From Pseudomonadota bacterium (GTDB lineage Bacteria > Pseudomonadota > Gammaproteobacteria > Burkholderiales > Burkholderiaceae_B): DNA of 64,000 nucleotides. The stretch spans positions 1 through 64,000 of the forward strand of contig JAEXOO010000051.1 of NCBI GenBank assembly GCA_023439305.1. The letters are read 5' to 3'. Every line of letters begins with the position of its first letter. Position 1 is the stretch's first letter. The notes below the pieces were generated by a model that saw only the letters and a list, made by a program, of their open reading frames with translations, was not told where the DNA came from and made no database searches. Position numbers and translations under genes: made by a program. Positions 27,663 to 35,994 of this stretch are shown in pieces.

Positions 27663-28862
27663 ATGATCTTCCGCACCTCGTCTCCTGTTGCGCTGGTCCT
27701 GAACGGGGGCGGGGCTCGGGGCGCATACCAGGCCGGCGTGCTTGCCGGCCTGCTGGAAATTCTGGATCCGCAGCGCCATCCCGATTTCAGTAATCCGTTC
27801 GACATCATTTGCGGCTCGTCTGCAGGCGCCATCAATGCGGCGGGCCTGGCCTGCAAGGCCGACAAACCCCACGAAGCTGTGGATCACATACAACAGCTTT
27901 GGGCGTCGCTGAATAGCCACAATATCTTTCATTCCGATCCGGTGCTGTTGTTCAAGACCAGCCTGCACTGGCTTGCCACCGTATCGCTGGGGTGGCTGTC
28001 GCCGCGCTTGCGCGAGCACATTCCCCATTCACTGCTGGACAACGCGCCATTGCGGCGCCTGCTGGAAGACAGTCTGGATTTCGATCGCTTGCAGCGCAAT
28101 CTGGCCTGCGAGCACCTGGGCGCTCTGGCTATCACCGCGGCGGCCTACACCACGGGCGAACACCTGACCTTCTATCAGTCGGATCGCCGCATCCGCCCCT
28201 GGTCGCGCAATCTGCGCCGCGCCATTCCCGGCGCCATAGGGGTAGACCACCTGATGGCTTCCAGCGCGATTCCTTTTGTCTTTCCCGCCCAGCCCCTGCT
28301 GGTCGGCGGGCAGATTCAGTGGTGCGGCGACGGCACCATGCGCCAGTTGGCTCCCATCAGCCCGGCGATCCATCTGGGCGCGCACAAGGTCCTGATTGTG
28401 GGCACGGGCTATGCGGACAACACCTACCACAGCGAGGAGTCGCCCGACCCGCCGTATCCCTCGCTGGCGCAGATCAGCGGCTACGCCTTATCCAACATAT
28501 TTCTGGATAGCGTGTCAATGGATATCGAGCGCATGGAGCGCATCAATACGTTGCTTGCGTACATGCCCGCAAATGTATTACAAAGCCAATCGCTGCGTCC
28601 TGTCAGCACATTTGCCATCACTCCCAGCCGCTCGCTGGATGAAATTGCCACGCGGCATATTCATCAGATGCCAACTGCTGCGCGTACCCTATTTCGAGTA
28701 CTTGGTGTATCTTCAAAGTCCGGTCCGACCACAGGCGGTGCATTAATTTCATATTTGTTGTTCGAGTCCGGCTACACCCAAGAGCTGATCGAACTAGGAA
28801 AGACCGATACCATGAGTCGTCGTGAAGAAGTGATAGCGTTTTTTAAGGAGACGTCGCAATGA
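27663..28862 (+). CDS. Patatin-like phospholipase
   Basis: The 399-residue product has the patatin Ser-Asp dyad: oxyanion loop LNGGGARGAYQAG at residues 12-24, nucleophile serine in ICGSSAGAINA near residue 54, and the aspartate in WCGDGTMR near residue 222. Such enzymes hydrolyse phospholipids or other acyl lipids. No signal peptide is seen, so it is probably cytoplasmic or membrane-peripheral. It starts 9 bp after maeB and overlaps the barstar-like gene by 4 bases. Confidence 0.9.
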   Translation: MIFRTSSPVALVLNGGGARGAYQAGVLAGLLEILDPQRHPDFSNPFDIICGSSAGAINAAGLACKADKPHEAVDHIQQLWASLNSHNIFHSDPVLLFKTSLHWLATVSLGWLSPRLREHIPHSLLDNAPLRRLLEDSLDFDRLQRNLACEHLGALAITAAAYTTGEHLTFYQSDRRIRPWSRNLRRAIPGAIGVDHLMASSAIPFVFPAQPLLVGGQIQWCGDGTMRQLAPISPAIHLGAHKVLIVGTGYADNTYHSEESPDPPYPSLAQISGYALSNIFLDSVSMDIERMERINTLLAYMPANVLQSQSLRPVSTFAITPSRSLDEIATRHIHQMPTAARTLFRVLGVSSKSGPTTGGALISYLLFESGYTQELIELGKTDTMSRREEVIAFFKETSQ

Positions 28863-29326
28863 GCCAGGACCTTAATTTGCAAGCGGTTTTGCAACAAGGC
28901 GGTTTGCTCGACGCAGGCAGTCTGAAAACTGCCGATTTCCTGGAGCAGGCCCAGGCTCAAGGCCTGACGGCCTTTGTGGTGGAGTGCGACCGGGCGCGAA
29001 ACCGTTCGGCCGTGTTGCGCGCGGTCGTCAAAGCAGTGGATTTTCCCGAGTTCTTCGGCGGCAATCTGGACGCTTTGTACGATTGCCTGTGCGATACCGT
29101 GCTGGATCAGAAAAGCGGCCTGGCCCTGTGGTTCGACAATCTCCATTCGGGCGATCCCGCCCTGGAGAAGGACGCCCAGGCCATTTTGCGTGTGTGCGAC
29201 GATGTGCATGAATGGGCCTCGAACAACGATCGTCGTTTTGTGTACGCCATTTTGCATGCCGGCAAGCATCCTGACCCCGAACCCGGCGTGGACCCTTTGC
29301 CATATTCCGGCCAGGAAGAAGACTGA
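28859..29326 (+). CDS. Barstar-family protein
   Basis: The 155-residue product contains a barstar-type ribonuclease-inhibitor fold signature: an acidic, helix-rich domain with FPEFFGGNLDALYDCL near residue 60 and a following beta strand GLALWFDNL. Barstar blocks barnase; here no barnase-like ribonuclease lies in the window, and relatives of this type are common as stand-alone chromosomal genes. The ATG lies in a 4-base overlap with the patatin gene, so the two are translationally coupled. Whether it inhibits a nuclease is unknown. Confidence 0.85.
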   Translation: MSQDLNLQAVLQQGGLLDAGSLKTADFLEQAQAQGLTAFVVECDRARNRSAVLRAVVKAVDFPEFFGGNLDALYDCLCDTVLDQKSGLALWFDNLHSGDPALEKDAQAILRVCDDVHEWASNNDRRFVYAILHAGKHPDPEPGVDPLPYSGQEED

Positions 29327-29359
29327 TCGTCTTCACGGGCGTTCAGAGCGCAGCAGTAC

Positions 29360-29388
29360 AAAAACTCCGGCCATGGCCGGAGTTTTTT
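29360..29388. terminator. Bidirectional terminator between barstar-like gene and rsmE
   Basis: A long perfect stem (29361-29372 with 29375-29386) ends in A and T tracts on either side, so it can end both converging transcripts. Confidence 0.92.
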
Positions 29389-29432
29389 ATTTGCGTTCTG
29401 TCTGATGCGGGCGGATGGCGCTGGGCGGCGGA

Positions 29433-30161
29433 CTACTCCCAGCCTTGCAGGGCGCTGATGGCGGAACTGAGCGCCAGGGCGGCGGTTTCGGTGCGCAGCA
29501 CGCGCCGTCCGAAGCGGATGGCCTGGGCCTGGAGTTGTTGCGCAGCGTCCTGTTCCTCTGGAGCCCAGCCGCCTTCGGGGCCGATCAGGATCACGATGTC
29601 CTGGTGCTGGGGAGTCAGGGCCTGCGCCAGCGTGCGCTCGGCGTCGGGGTCGCAGAACAGGTGCAAGCCGTCTTGGGGCTGGCGCGCGTATTCGGCCAAA
29701 CTGAAGGGATCGGCCAGTGTCATCAAACGGTTGCGGCCGCATTGCTCGCTGGCGGACTCGATGACGCGTTGCCAGTGCGCCATGCGCTTGGCCTGGCGCT
29801 CGGCATTGAGCTGCAGCACGCTGCGACGGGCGCGTATGGGCACGAAGCGGCTGACTCCGATCTCAACGGCTTTTTCGATGATCCAGTCCATCTTGTCGCC
29901 CGACGCAATGCCTTGCAGCACGGTGATGCGTCCAGCCAGCTCGGTGTTCGGGCTCTGGGCCTGGTCCAGGCGTGCGTATCCTTTCTTGCCGTCTATGCGC
30001 AAGATGGCGGGGTACTGGGAGCCGCGACCGTCGAACAACACGATCGGGGAGCCGTCCGCCAGACGCAGAACGCGCAGGGCGTGATGCGCGAGCGTCTCGG
30101 GCAGGGCGATATCCGTGCCGGACTCTAGCGCAAGAGGGTGGTAAAAACGGGGAGCGGCCAT
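29433..30161 (-). CDS. rsmE: 16S rRNA (uracil-1498-N3)-methyltransferase
   Basis: RsmE methylates U1498 of 16S rRNA using S-adenosylmethionine. The 242-residue product has the SPOUT-family C-terminal knot with IVILIGPEGGWAPEE near residue 185 and LRTETAALALSSAISALQ at the end, and the PUA-like N-terminal domain. The ATG at 30161 gives the normal start (MAAPRFYHP); upstream in-frame sequence would add 57 unlikely residues. It is divergent from tkt. Confidence 0.95.
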   Translation of the reverse strand: MAAPRFYHPLALESGTDIALPETLAHHALRVLRLADGSPIVLFDGRGSQYPAILRIDGKKGYARLDQAQSPNTELAGRITVLQGIASGDKMDWIIEKAVEIGVSRFVPIRARRSVLQLNAERQAKRMAHWQRVIESASEQCGRNRLMTLADPFSLAEYARQPQDGLHLFCDPDAERTLAQALTPQHQDIVILIGPEGGWAPEEQDAAQQLQAQAIRFGRRVLRTETAALALSSAISALQGWE

Positions 30162-30335
30162 ATTTGGACACCAACAAACACAAAAAACGGCACAAGCATA
30201 CCGTACCTTGGCAGCGGCATGGTGGCGGCGGTTTAGCGCCAGCAATGCTAAAATAGCGCGTTTTATAAACCAATTTGGGCCGTAGGCTATCCGCAACACC
30301 GGAACCGCCGCTTCGCGCGCCCCAACGAGCATCTC

Positions 30336-32381
30336 ATGGATCTTGCCTCAGCCTCTGATAAAACCCTGGCTAACGCCATTCGCGCGTTGTCTATGGACGC
30401 CGTGCAACAAGCTAATTCGGGGCACCCCGGTGCGCCCATGGGCATGGCCGATATCGCCCAGGTCTTGTGGTCTCGGCACCTGAAACACAACCCTTCGGAC
30501 CCTGCCTGGCTGGATCGCGACCGCTTTGTGTTGTCAAACGGCCACGGTTCCATGCTGATCTACGCCTTGCTGCACCTGTCGGGCTACGACCTGCCTATCG
30601 AAGAGCTGCGCAATTTCCGTCAAATGCATTCCCGCACGCCCGGCCACCCCGAAGTGGGCATTACGGCAGGCGTGGAAACCACGACCGGCCCGCTGGGCCA
30701 GGGACTGGGCAACGCCGTAGGCTTCGCGCTGGCCGAAGCCTTGCTGGCGCGCGAATTCAACCGTGAAGGTCACGATATCGTCGATCACCTGACCTGGGTG
30801 TTCGCCGGCGACGGCTGCCTGATGGAAGGGGTATCGCACGAGGCCTGCTCGCTGGCCGGCACCCTGAAGCTGTCCAAGCTGGTCGTGTTCTACGACGACA
30901 ACGGCATCTCCATCGACGGCCAGGTCAAGAACTGGTTTGGCGACGATACGCCGGCCCGATTCGAGAGCTACGGCTGGAACGTCGTCCGCTCTGTGGACGG
31001 TCACGATGCGGCCTCGATTGAAGACGCCATCGAGCAGGCTCGCCGCAATGCGGCCGCCGGCACCGGCCCCACCCTGATCTGCTGTCGCACGGTCATCGGC
31101 AAGGGCGCCCCCAATGCCGCCGGCTCCGAAAAAGTGCACGGCGCGCCGTTGGGCGCGGACGAAATCGCCGCCACGCGCGCTGCGCTGGGCTGGAATCACG
31201 CTCCTTTCGAGATTCCCCAGGACATTTACCAAGCATGGGACGGACGCGAAAAAGGCGCCGCCTTGCAGGCTGGCTGGCAATCGCGTTTCGATGCTTACCG
31301 TCAGGCGCACCCTGAACTGGCCGCCGAGCTGGAACGTCGCCTGAAGGGCGAACTGCCCGAAGGCTTCGCTGCCAAGGTGCAGGCCTTCATCGCTGCTACG
31401 GCCGAAAAAGCCGAGACCGTTGCCTCGCGCAAGGCCTCGCAGTTTGCCATTGCCGAGCTGGTGCAGTTGTTGCCTGAAATGTTGGGCGGCTCCGCCGATC
31501 TGACCGGTTCCAACTTCACCGACTGGAAGGGGGCCCAGGCGGTGCGCGCCCACGAAGACGGCGTGCATTTCGGTCGCCACATCAACTACGGCGTGCGCGA
31601 GTTCGGCATGGCCGCCGTCATGAACGGCCTGGCCCTGCATGGCGGCTATCTGCCGTTCGGCGGCACCTTCCTGACCTTCTCCGACTATTCCCGTAATGCC
31701 ATCCGCATGGCGGCCTTGATGAAGCAGCGCGTGGTGCATGTGTTCACGCACGACTCCATCGGCCTGGGCGAAGACGGTCCAACCCACCAGTCCATCGAGC
31801 ACGCCAACAGCCTGCGCCTGATCCCGAACCTGCACGTCTGGCGCCCTTGCGACACCACCGAAACCGCCGTGGCCTGGGCCTGCTCGGTAGAGCGTCCTGC
31901 CAGCATCGGCATGGATGTGCATGACGGCGGCCCCAGTGCGCTGCTGCTGTCGCGCCAGAACCTGCCTTTCGTGGCCCGCGATGCCCAGACCATCCAGGAC
32001 ATCCGCCGTGGCGGCTATGTGCTGCGCGATGCCGAAGGCGCTCGCGCCATCATCATGGCCACGGGTTCCGAAGTCGCCCTGGCGCTGCAGGCGCAGGAGC
32101 AGTTGGCCGAGCAAGGCATTCCGACGCGGGTCGTGTCCATGCCGTGCACCAACCTGTTCGACACCCAGGATGCCGAATGGCGCAAGCAGGTGCTGACGCC
32201 CGGCCTGCCTCGCGTGGCGGTCGAAGCCGGCACCACGGGCCTGTGGTTCAAGTACGTCGGCCTGGAGGGCGCTGTCGTGGGTATCGATACCTACGGTGAG
32301 TCCGCCCCTGCCGGCGTCCTGTTCAAGCATTTCGGCCTGACGGCGGACAACGTCGCCGCGACGGTTCAACGAATTCTGTAA
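30336..32381 (+). CDS. tkt: Transketolase
   Basis: Transketolase moves two-carbon units between pentose- and other sugar-phosphates using thiamine diphosphate. The 681-residue product has ANAIRALSMDAVQQANSGHPGAPMG at the start, GHPEVGITAGVETTTGPLGQG, the cofactor motif GDGCLMEGVSHEA near residue 160, and FTHDSIGLGEDGPTHQ near residue 470. It begins the tkt-gap-pgk group on the plus strand, so sugar rearrangement and lower glycolysis are expressed together, 13 bp before gap. Confidence 0.98.
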   Translation: MDLASASDKTLANAIRALSMDAVQQANSGHPGAPMGMADIAQVLWSRHLKHNPSDPAWLDRDRFVLSNGHGSMLIYALLHLSGYDLPIEELRNFRQMHSRTPGHPEVGITAGVETTTGPLGQGLGNAVGFALAEALLAREFNREGHDIVDHLTWVFAGDGCLMEGVSHEACSLAGTLKLSKLVVFYDDNGISIDGQVKNWFGDDTPARFESYGWNVVRSVDGHDAASIEDAIEQARRNAAAGTGPTLICCRTVIGKGAPNAAGSEKVHGAPLGADEIAATRAALGWNHAPFEIPQDIYQAWDGREKGAALQAGWQSRFDAYRQAHPELAAELERRLKGELPEGFAAKVQAFIAATAEKAETVASRKASQFAIAELVQLLPEMLGGSADLTGSNFTDWKGAQAVRAHEDGVHFGRHINYGVREFGMAAVMNGLALHGGYLPFGGTFLTFSDYSRNAIRMAALMKQRVVHVFTHDSIGLGEDGPTHQSIEHANSLRLIPNLHVWRPCDTTETAVAWACSVERPASIGMDVHDGGPSALLLSRQNLPFVARDAQTIQDIRRGGYVLRDAEGARAIIMATGSEVALALQAQEQLAEQGIPTRVVSMPCTNLFDTQDAEWRKQVLTPGLPRVAVEAGTTGLWFKYVGLEGAVVGIDTYGESAPAGVLFKHFGLTADNVAATVQRIL

Positions 32382-32394
32382 TTGGAGTCCTGAA

Positions 32395-33408
32395 ATGACG
32401 ATTCGCGTCGCAATCAATGGTTATGGCCGTATTGGCCGCATGGTTCTGCGTGCCCACTACGAGTACGGCAAGCAGCACGATATCGAGATCGTGGCCATCA
32501 ACGCTTCGGGCGGTGCCGAGATCAACGAGCACCTGACCCGCTATGACTCGGTGCATGGCCGCTTCAACGCCGACGTCAAGCTGGACGGCGATTACCTGGT
32601 GGTCAATGGCGACCGCATCCGCCTGCTGAGCCAGCGCGACGCCCTGACCTTGCCTTGGGGCGAGCTGGGCGTGGACGTGGTGCTGGAATGCACCGGCGCC
32701 TTCACCTCCAAGGAGAAGGCGAGCGATCACATCAAGGCCGGCGCCAAGAAGGTCATCATCTCCGCTCCCGGCGGCAAGGATGTGGACGCCACCATCGTCT
32801 ACGGCGTGAACCACGACATCCTCAAGAGCACGGACACCGTCATCTCCAACGCATCCTGCACCACCAACTGCCTGGCGCCCCTGGTGGCCCCCTTGCACAA
32901 GGAACTGGGTGTGGTCAGTGGCCTGATGACGACCATTCACGCCTACACCAACGACCAGGTGCTGACCGACGTGCGCCACAAGGACATGCGTCGCGCCCGT
33001 TCGGCCACCAGCAGCATGATCCCCACCAAGACCGGCGCGGCCGCTGCGGTGGGCCTGGTGCTGCCTGAGCTGAACGGCAAGTTGGACGGTTATGCCGTGC
33101 GCGTGCCCACGATCAACGTTTCCATGGTGGATCTGACTTTCGTGGCCAGCCGCGACACCACGGTCGAAGAAGTCAACGGCATCCTCAAGAGCGCCTCCGA
33201 AGGCCACATGAAGGGCATTCTGGACTACTGCACGGAACCCCTGGTGTCCATCGACTTCAATCACACCACGGCCTCCAGCACGGTGGATTCCCTGCTGACC
33301 AAGGTCACTGGCGGCAATATGGTCAAGGTCGCCGCCTGGTACGACAACGAATGGGCTTTCTCTATTCGTATGCTGGACAGCACCATTGCATTGATGTCGG
33401 CCAAGTAA
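32395..33408 (+). CDS. gap: Glyceraldehyde-3-phosphate dehydrogenase
   Basis: The enzyme oxidises and phosphorylates glyceraldehyde 3-phosphate to 1,3-bisphosphoglycerate with NAD. The 337-residue product has the Rossmann start INGYGRIGRMVLRA, the catalytic cysteine in SNASCTTNCLAP near residue 157, and the C-terminal WYDNEWAFSIRM. Length and motifs are typical. TTGGAG lies ahead of the ATG. It is the middle gene of tkt-gap-pgk. Confidence 0.98.
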   Translation: MTIRVAINGYGRIGRMVLRAHYEYGKQHDIEIVAINASGGAEINEHLTRYDSVHGRFNADVKLDGDYLVVNGDRIRLLSQRDALTLPWGELGVDVVLECTGAFTSKEKASDHIKAGAKKVIISAPGGKDVDATIVYGVNHDILKSTDTVISNASCTTNCLAPLVAPLHKELGVVSGLMTTIHAYTNDQVLTDVRHKDMRRARSATSSMIPTKTGAAAAVGLVLPELNGKLDGYAVRVPTINVSMVDLTFVASRDTTVEEVNGILKSASEGHMKGILDYCTEPLVSIDFNHTTASSTVDSLLTKVTGGNMVKVAAWYDNEWAFSIRMLDSTIALMSAK

Positions 33409-33421
33409 TCAGGCCGGCCAG

Positions 33422-33445
33422 CAAGGGCGGGATATCCCGCCCTTG
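33422..33445. repeat. Perfect palindrome between gap and pgk
   Basis: Positions 33422-33445 form a perfect 24-base palindrome (arms CAAGGGCGGG and CCCGCCCTTG around ATAT). It has no T tract, so it is not a good terminator. In RNA it would be a very stable hairpin 27 bases before the pgk start, where it could tune message stability or partly reduce pgk expression. Confidence 0.75.
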
Positions 33446-33472
33446 TCACGTTAATTCCCACAACAAAAAATC

Positions 33473-34663
33473 ATGTCTACTACCATCAAGACCTTGTCTG
33501 CGCTGGCCGACAGCGATGCGCTGCGTGGCAAGCGGGTATTCATCCGTTCCGATCTGAACGTACCCCTGCAGGATGGCCGCATTACCGAAGACACCCGCGT
33601 GCGCGCTTCCGTGCCTGCCATCCGCATGGCGCTGGATGCCGGCGCCGCAGTCATGGTCACGTCCCACCTGGGCCGCCCCACAGAAGGCGAATTCACTCAG
33701 GCTGATTCTCTGGCACCGGTGGCTCAGCGCCTGTCCGAGCTCCTGGGTATGCCTGTCGAATTGCGTCGCGATTGGCTGGACGGCGTGCAGGTGTCGCCCG
33801 GTCAGGTCGTGCTGCTGGAAAACTGCCGCTGCAATGTCGGCGAAAAGAAGAACAACCCTGAACTGGCCCGCAAGATGGCCGCCCTGTGCGATGTCTACGT
33901 GAACGACGCGTTCGGTACGGCGCACCGTGCAGAAGCCACCACAGAAGGCATTGCGCGCTTCGCGCCCGTGGCTTGCGCGGGTCCGCTGCTGGAAGCCGAA
34001 CTGACGGCCCTGGGCCGTGCCTTGCACCAACCGGCCCGTCCTTTGGTGGCCATTGTGGGCGGCGCCAAGGTGTCCACCAAGCTGTCCATTTTGCGCGCCC
34101 TGGCGGCCAAGGTGGACCAGTTGGTCGTGGGCGGCGGCATTGCCAATACTTTCATGTTGGCCAGCGGCCTGCCGGTGGGTAAGTCCTTGGTCGAGGAAAG
34201 CCAACTGGAAGAGGCCCGCGAGGTCATCCGCATCATGAAAGAGCGCGGCGCCGATGTGCCGATTCCTGTGGATGTGGTGTGCGCCAAGACCTTTGCCGCT
34301 GATGCCCCCGCCCTGACCAAGGCGGCGGACCAGGTAGAAGAAGACGACCTGATCCTGGACGTGGGTCCGAAGACAGCCCAGCAGATTGCCGACATCATCG
34401 GCAAGGCCGGCACTGTGGTCTGGAACGGTCCTCTGGGCGTGTTCGAGTTTCCTTCTTTTGCGCAGGGCACCGAAACCCTGTCGCGCGCCATCGCTGCATC
34501 GCCCGCGTTCTCCATTGCCGGCGGCGGCGACACCCTGGCCGCCATCGCTCAGTTCGGCATCGGCGAGCAGGTGGGTTACATCTCCACCGGCGGCGGCGCC
34601 TTCCTGGAGTTCCTGGAAGGCAAGCGTCTACCCGCCGTGGCTGCCCTGGAAGACCGAGCCTGA
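33473..34663 (+). CDS. pgk: Phosphoglycerate kinase
   Basis: Pgk makes ATP from 1,3-bisphosphoglycerate. The 396-residue product has GKRVFIRSDLNVPLQDG near residue 18, VLLENCRCNVGEKKNN near residue 113 and GGGDTLAAIAQFG near the C-terminus, all typical. The start codon is preceded by CACAACAAAAAATC with no Shine-Dalgarno sequence, unusual for this high-flux enzyme; an A-rich leader may serve instead. It is the last gene of tkt-gap-pgk. A terminator and structured element follow. Confidence 0.97.
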   Translation: MSTTIKTLSALADSDALRGKRVFIRSDLNVPLQDGRITEDTRVRASVPAIRMALDAGAAVMVTSHLGRPTEGEFTQADSLAPVAQRLSELLGMPVELRRDWLDGVQVSPGQVVLLENCRCNVGEKKNNPELARKMAALCDVYVNDAFGTAHRAEATTEGIARFAPVACAGPLLEAELTALGRALHQPARPLVAIVGGAKVSTKLSILRALAAKVDQLVVGGGIANTFMLASGLPVGKSLVEESQLEEAREVIRIMKERGADVPIPVDVVCAKTFAADAPALTKAADQVEEDDLILDVGPKTAQQIADIIGKAGTVVWNGPLGVFEFPSFAQGTETLSRAIAASPAFSIAGGGDTLAAIAQFGIGEQVGYISTGGGAFLEFLEGKRLPAVAALEDRA

Positions 34664-34726
34664 TTATTCAAGACGGGCAGCTCATCCACTTGTCGGGTGG
34701 GCTTTCGGTTTTGTTATGTAGGTATG

Positions 34727-34760
34727 AAAGCCAGTCAGTGTTGCGCTGACTGGCTTTTTT
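34727..34760 (+). terminator. Strong intrinsic terminator after pgk
   Basis: A 12-bp stem (34727-34738 with 34746-34757) has a 7-base loop and ends in six T. It ends the tkt-gap-pgk transcript just ahead of the structured element at 34769. Confidence 0.93.
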
Positions 34761-34768
34761 GCGTCAGT

Positions 34769-35045
34769 CTTGTTCAAGAGCGTTTTTGTGAAGCCGCCGC
34801 TCGCGTGCCGAGCCCTTGCCCCAAGGCTGAGCATTTGCCGGCGCTGCGCGCCGGTTCCCTGGCCGGGCAGTCCCTCCGGGCGCGCCTTGAACTCGCCGTG
34901 TGGTTCGTGCCGAACCACAAGCGCACGGCTCACACAGCAAGGCGCTTGCCTCCCGGATCGACTCCCCGCCTGCGGCAAATGCTCTGACCCGCCTTGGGGC
35001 AAGGGCTCGGCACGCGAGCGGCTCACAGAGACGTTCTATAACAAG
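34769..35045. repeat. Structured intergenic element A (long inverted repeat with conserved core)
   Basis: The outer arms are perfectly complementary over 32 bases (34796-34827 with 34991-35022) and extend imperfectly outward to CTTGTT (34769-34774) and AACAAG (35040-35045). Inside lie a second helix (34829-34839 with 34974-34984), a hairpin (34838-34844 with 34848-34854), and a branched arm made of 34882-34889/34938-34945, 34895-34900/34924-34929 and 34900-34907/34911-34918. The core 34828-34990 matches element B at 49737-49904 in helix order and in linker sequence: GGTTCCC, TGAACTCGC, AAGCG, GCTCA-ACAGCA, CTTGCCTCCCG and TGACCC. Arm sequences of A and B are unrelated. No convincing protein reading frame is present. 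Strand and function are unknown. Confidence 0.88.
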
Positions 35046-35074
35046 CTTGTTAAATGCCCGGGGTTGTCCGGTGA

Positions 35075-35917
35075 TCAAGCCCCATCCCGAATAAGCTGTG
35101 CATAGCCGTTCAGGGCGTCCGGCCAGTCCAGCTCGAAGCCACTGTCCAGCAGGCGCTGGTTGCTCAGGCGTTTGCCGCCTTCGCCGGCGGGTTCGCGGGC
35201 GGGGCGGGCGACTTGCAGCAGATCCGCCAGGCCGTCGTACAGTTCGGTGATGGGGTAGGGGCGGCTGTCCGTGCCGATGTAGCAGGGAAAGGGCGCGGGC
35301 GCGCGCAGCAGGTGCAGGCAGGCGCGGGCGGCGTCGTCGATGTGGAAACGGTTGGCCCAGTGCTGCGGGTCATTCGGTACGGTTGCCCGGCCCTGGCGCA
35401 GCCGATCCAGCAATTGCGTGCGTCCGGGGCCGTACAGGCCGGATGGGCGCAGCACCACGGCCTGAGCCGGGATGGCATGCTGCAGCATCTGTTCAGCCTG
35501 CAGCAGCACCTGACCATTGAAATGGGCGGGCTGAGTGGGGGAGTTTTCGTCGAGCCAGTCCGACGTCGGGCCGTAGACAGCGGTGGACGAGACAAAAACC
35601 AGGCGTTTTAGGGCGCGCAGATCCAGCTCGTTCAGCAGGTTTTCCAGGCCTTTCAGGAAAACCCGTTCATAGGCGGCCTGGCTGCGCTGGTCCGGCGCCA
35701 CCGCATACAGCACATGGGTGACGGTGCGGTGTTTCAGGCGCAGGGTCGCCGGATCGCTCAGGTCGGCGGCCACCCATTCAATGCCGGTGTCGTCTCCCGC
35801 AGGCGGACGGCGCCGCAGCCCCATGACCTGCCATTCCTCCTGCAAAGCCAGAAGGCCGGTGCGTCGGCCCAGGTCTCCGGCTCCAGCCAGCAGCAAAGTA
35901 CAGTCTCGTGGGTCCAC
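35075..35917 (-). CDS. NAD(P)-dependent epimerase/dehydratase family protein (YeeZ-like)
   Basis: The 280-residue product has the Rossmann motif LLAGAGDLGRRTGLLAL at residues 9-25 and a segment LVFVSSTAVYGPTSDWL near residue 107. The catalytic YxxxK is not evident, as in the YeeZ-like group of atypical extended short-chain dehydrogenases whose function is unknown. The start is a GTG at 35917, with AAGGA upstream. It is divergent from the aldehyde dehydrogenase gene, and its stop lies just beyond structured element A. Confidence 0.82.
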   Translation of the reverse strand: MDPRDCTLLLAGAGDLGRRTGLLALQEEWQVMGLRRRPPAGDDTGIEWVAADLSDPATLRLKHRTVTHVLYAVAPDQRSQAAYERVFLKGLENLLNELDLRALKRLVFVSSTAVYGPTSDWLDENSPTQPAHFNGQVLLQAEQMLQHAIPAQAVVLRPSGLYGPGRTQLLDRLRQGRATVPNDPQHWANRFHIDDAARACLHLLRAPAPFPCYIGTDSRPYPITELYDGLADLLQVARPAREPAGEGGKRLSNQRLLDSGFELDWPDALNGYAQLIRDGA

Positions 35918-35994
35918 AGCAGCATGTCCTTGAGTAGAATGGTTGTCGAGCAGAGCTCATGTCGGCTGGTATAACGATAGCATCGGAGGCGGTC

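Noticed and set aside
25476..28028. 850-codon minus-strand open frame opposite maeB and the patatin gene
   Set aside because: It spans two well-supported plus-strand genes, has His/Gly/Gln-rich composition and no recognisable domain or ribosome site.
28859..29326. A toxin-antitoxin pair based on barstar
   Set aside because: No barnase-like ribonuclease or other small toxin gene is adjacent; only the coupled patatin remains as a possible partner.
34769..35045. Element A as an insertion sequence remnant or MITE
   Set aside because: The arms differ completely from those of copy B, no target-site duplication or transposase trace was seen, and the core shows paired-base covariation instead.
34697..35105. 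Several short plus- and minus-strand open frames across element A
   Set aside because: They all cross the perfect inverted arms and lack ribosome sites; the conserved helices explain the sequence better than coding does.
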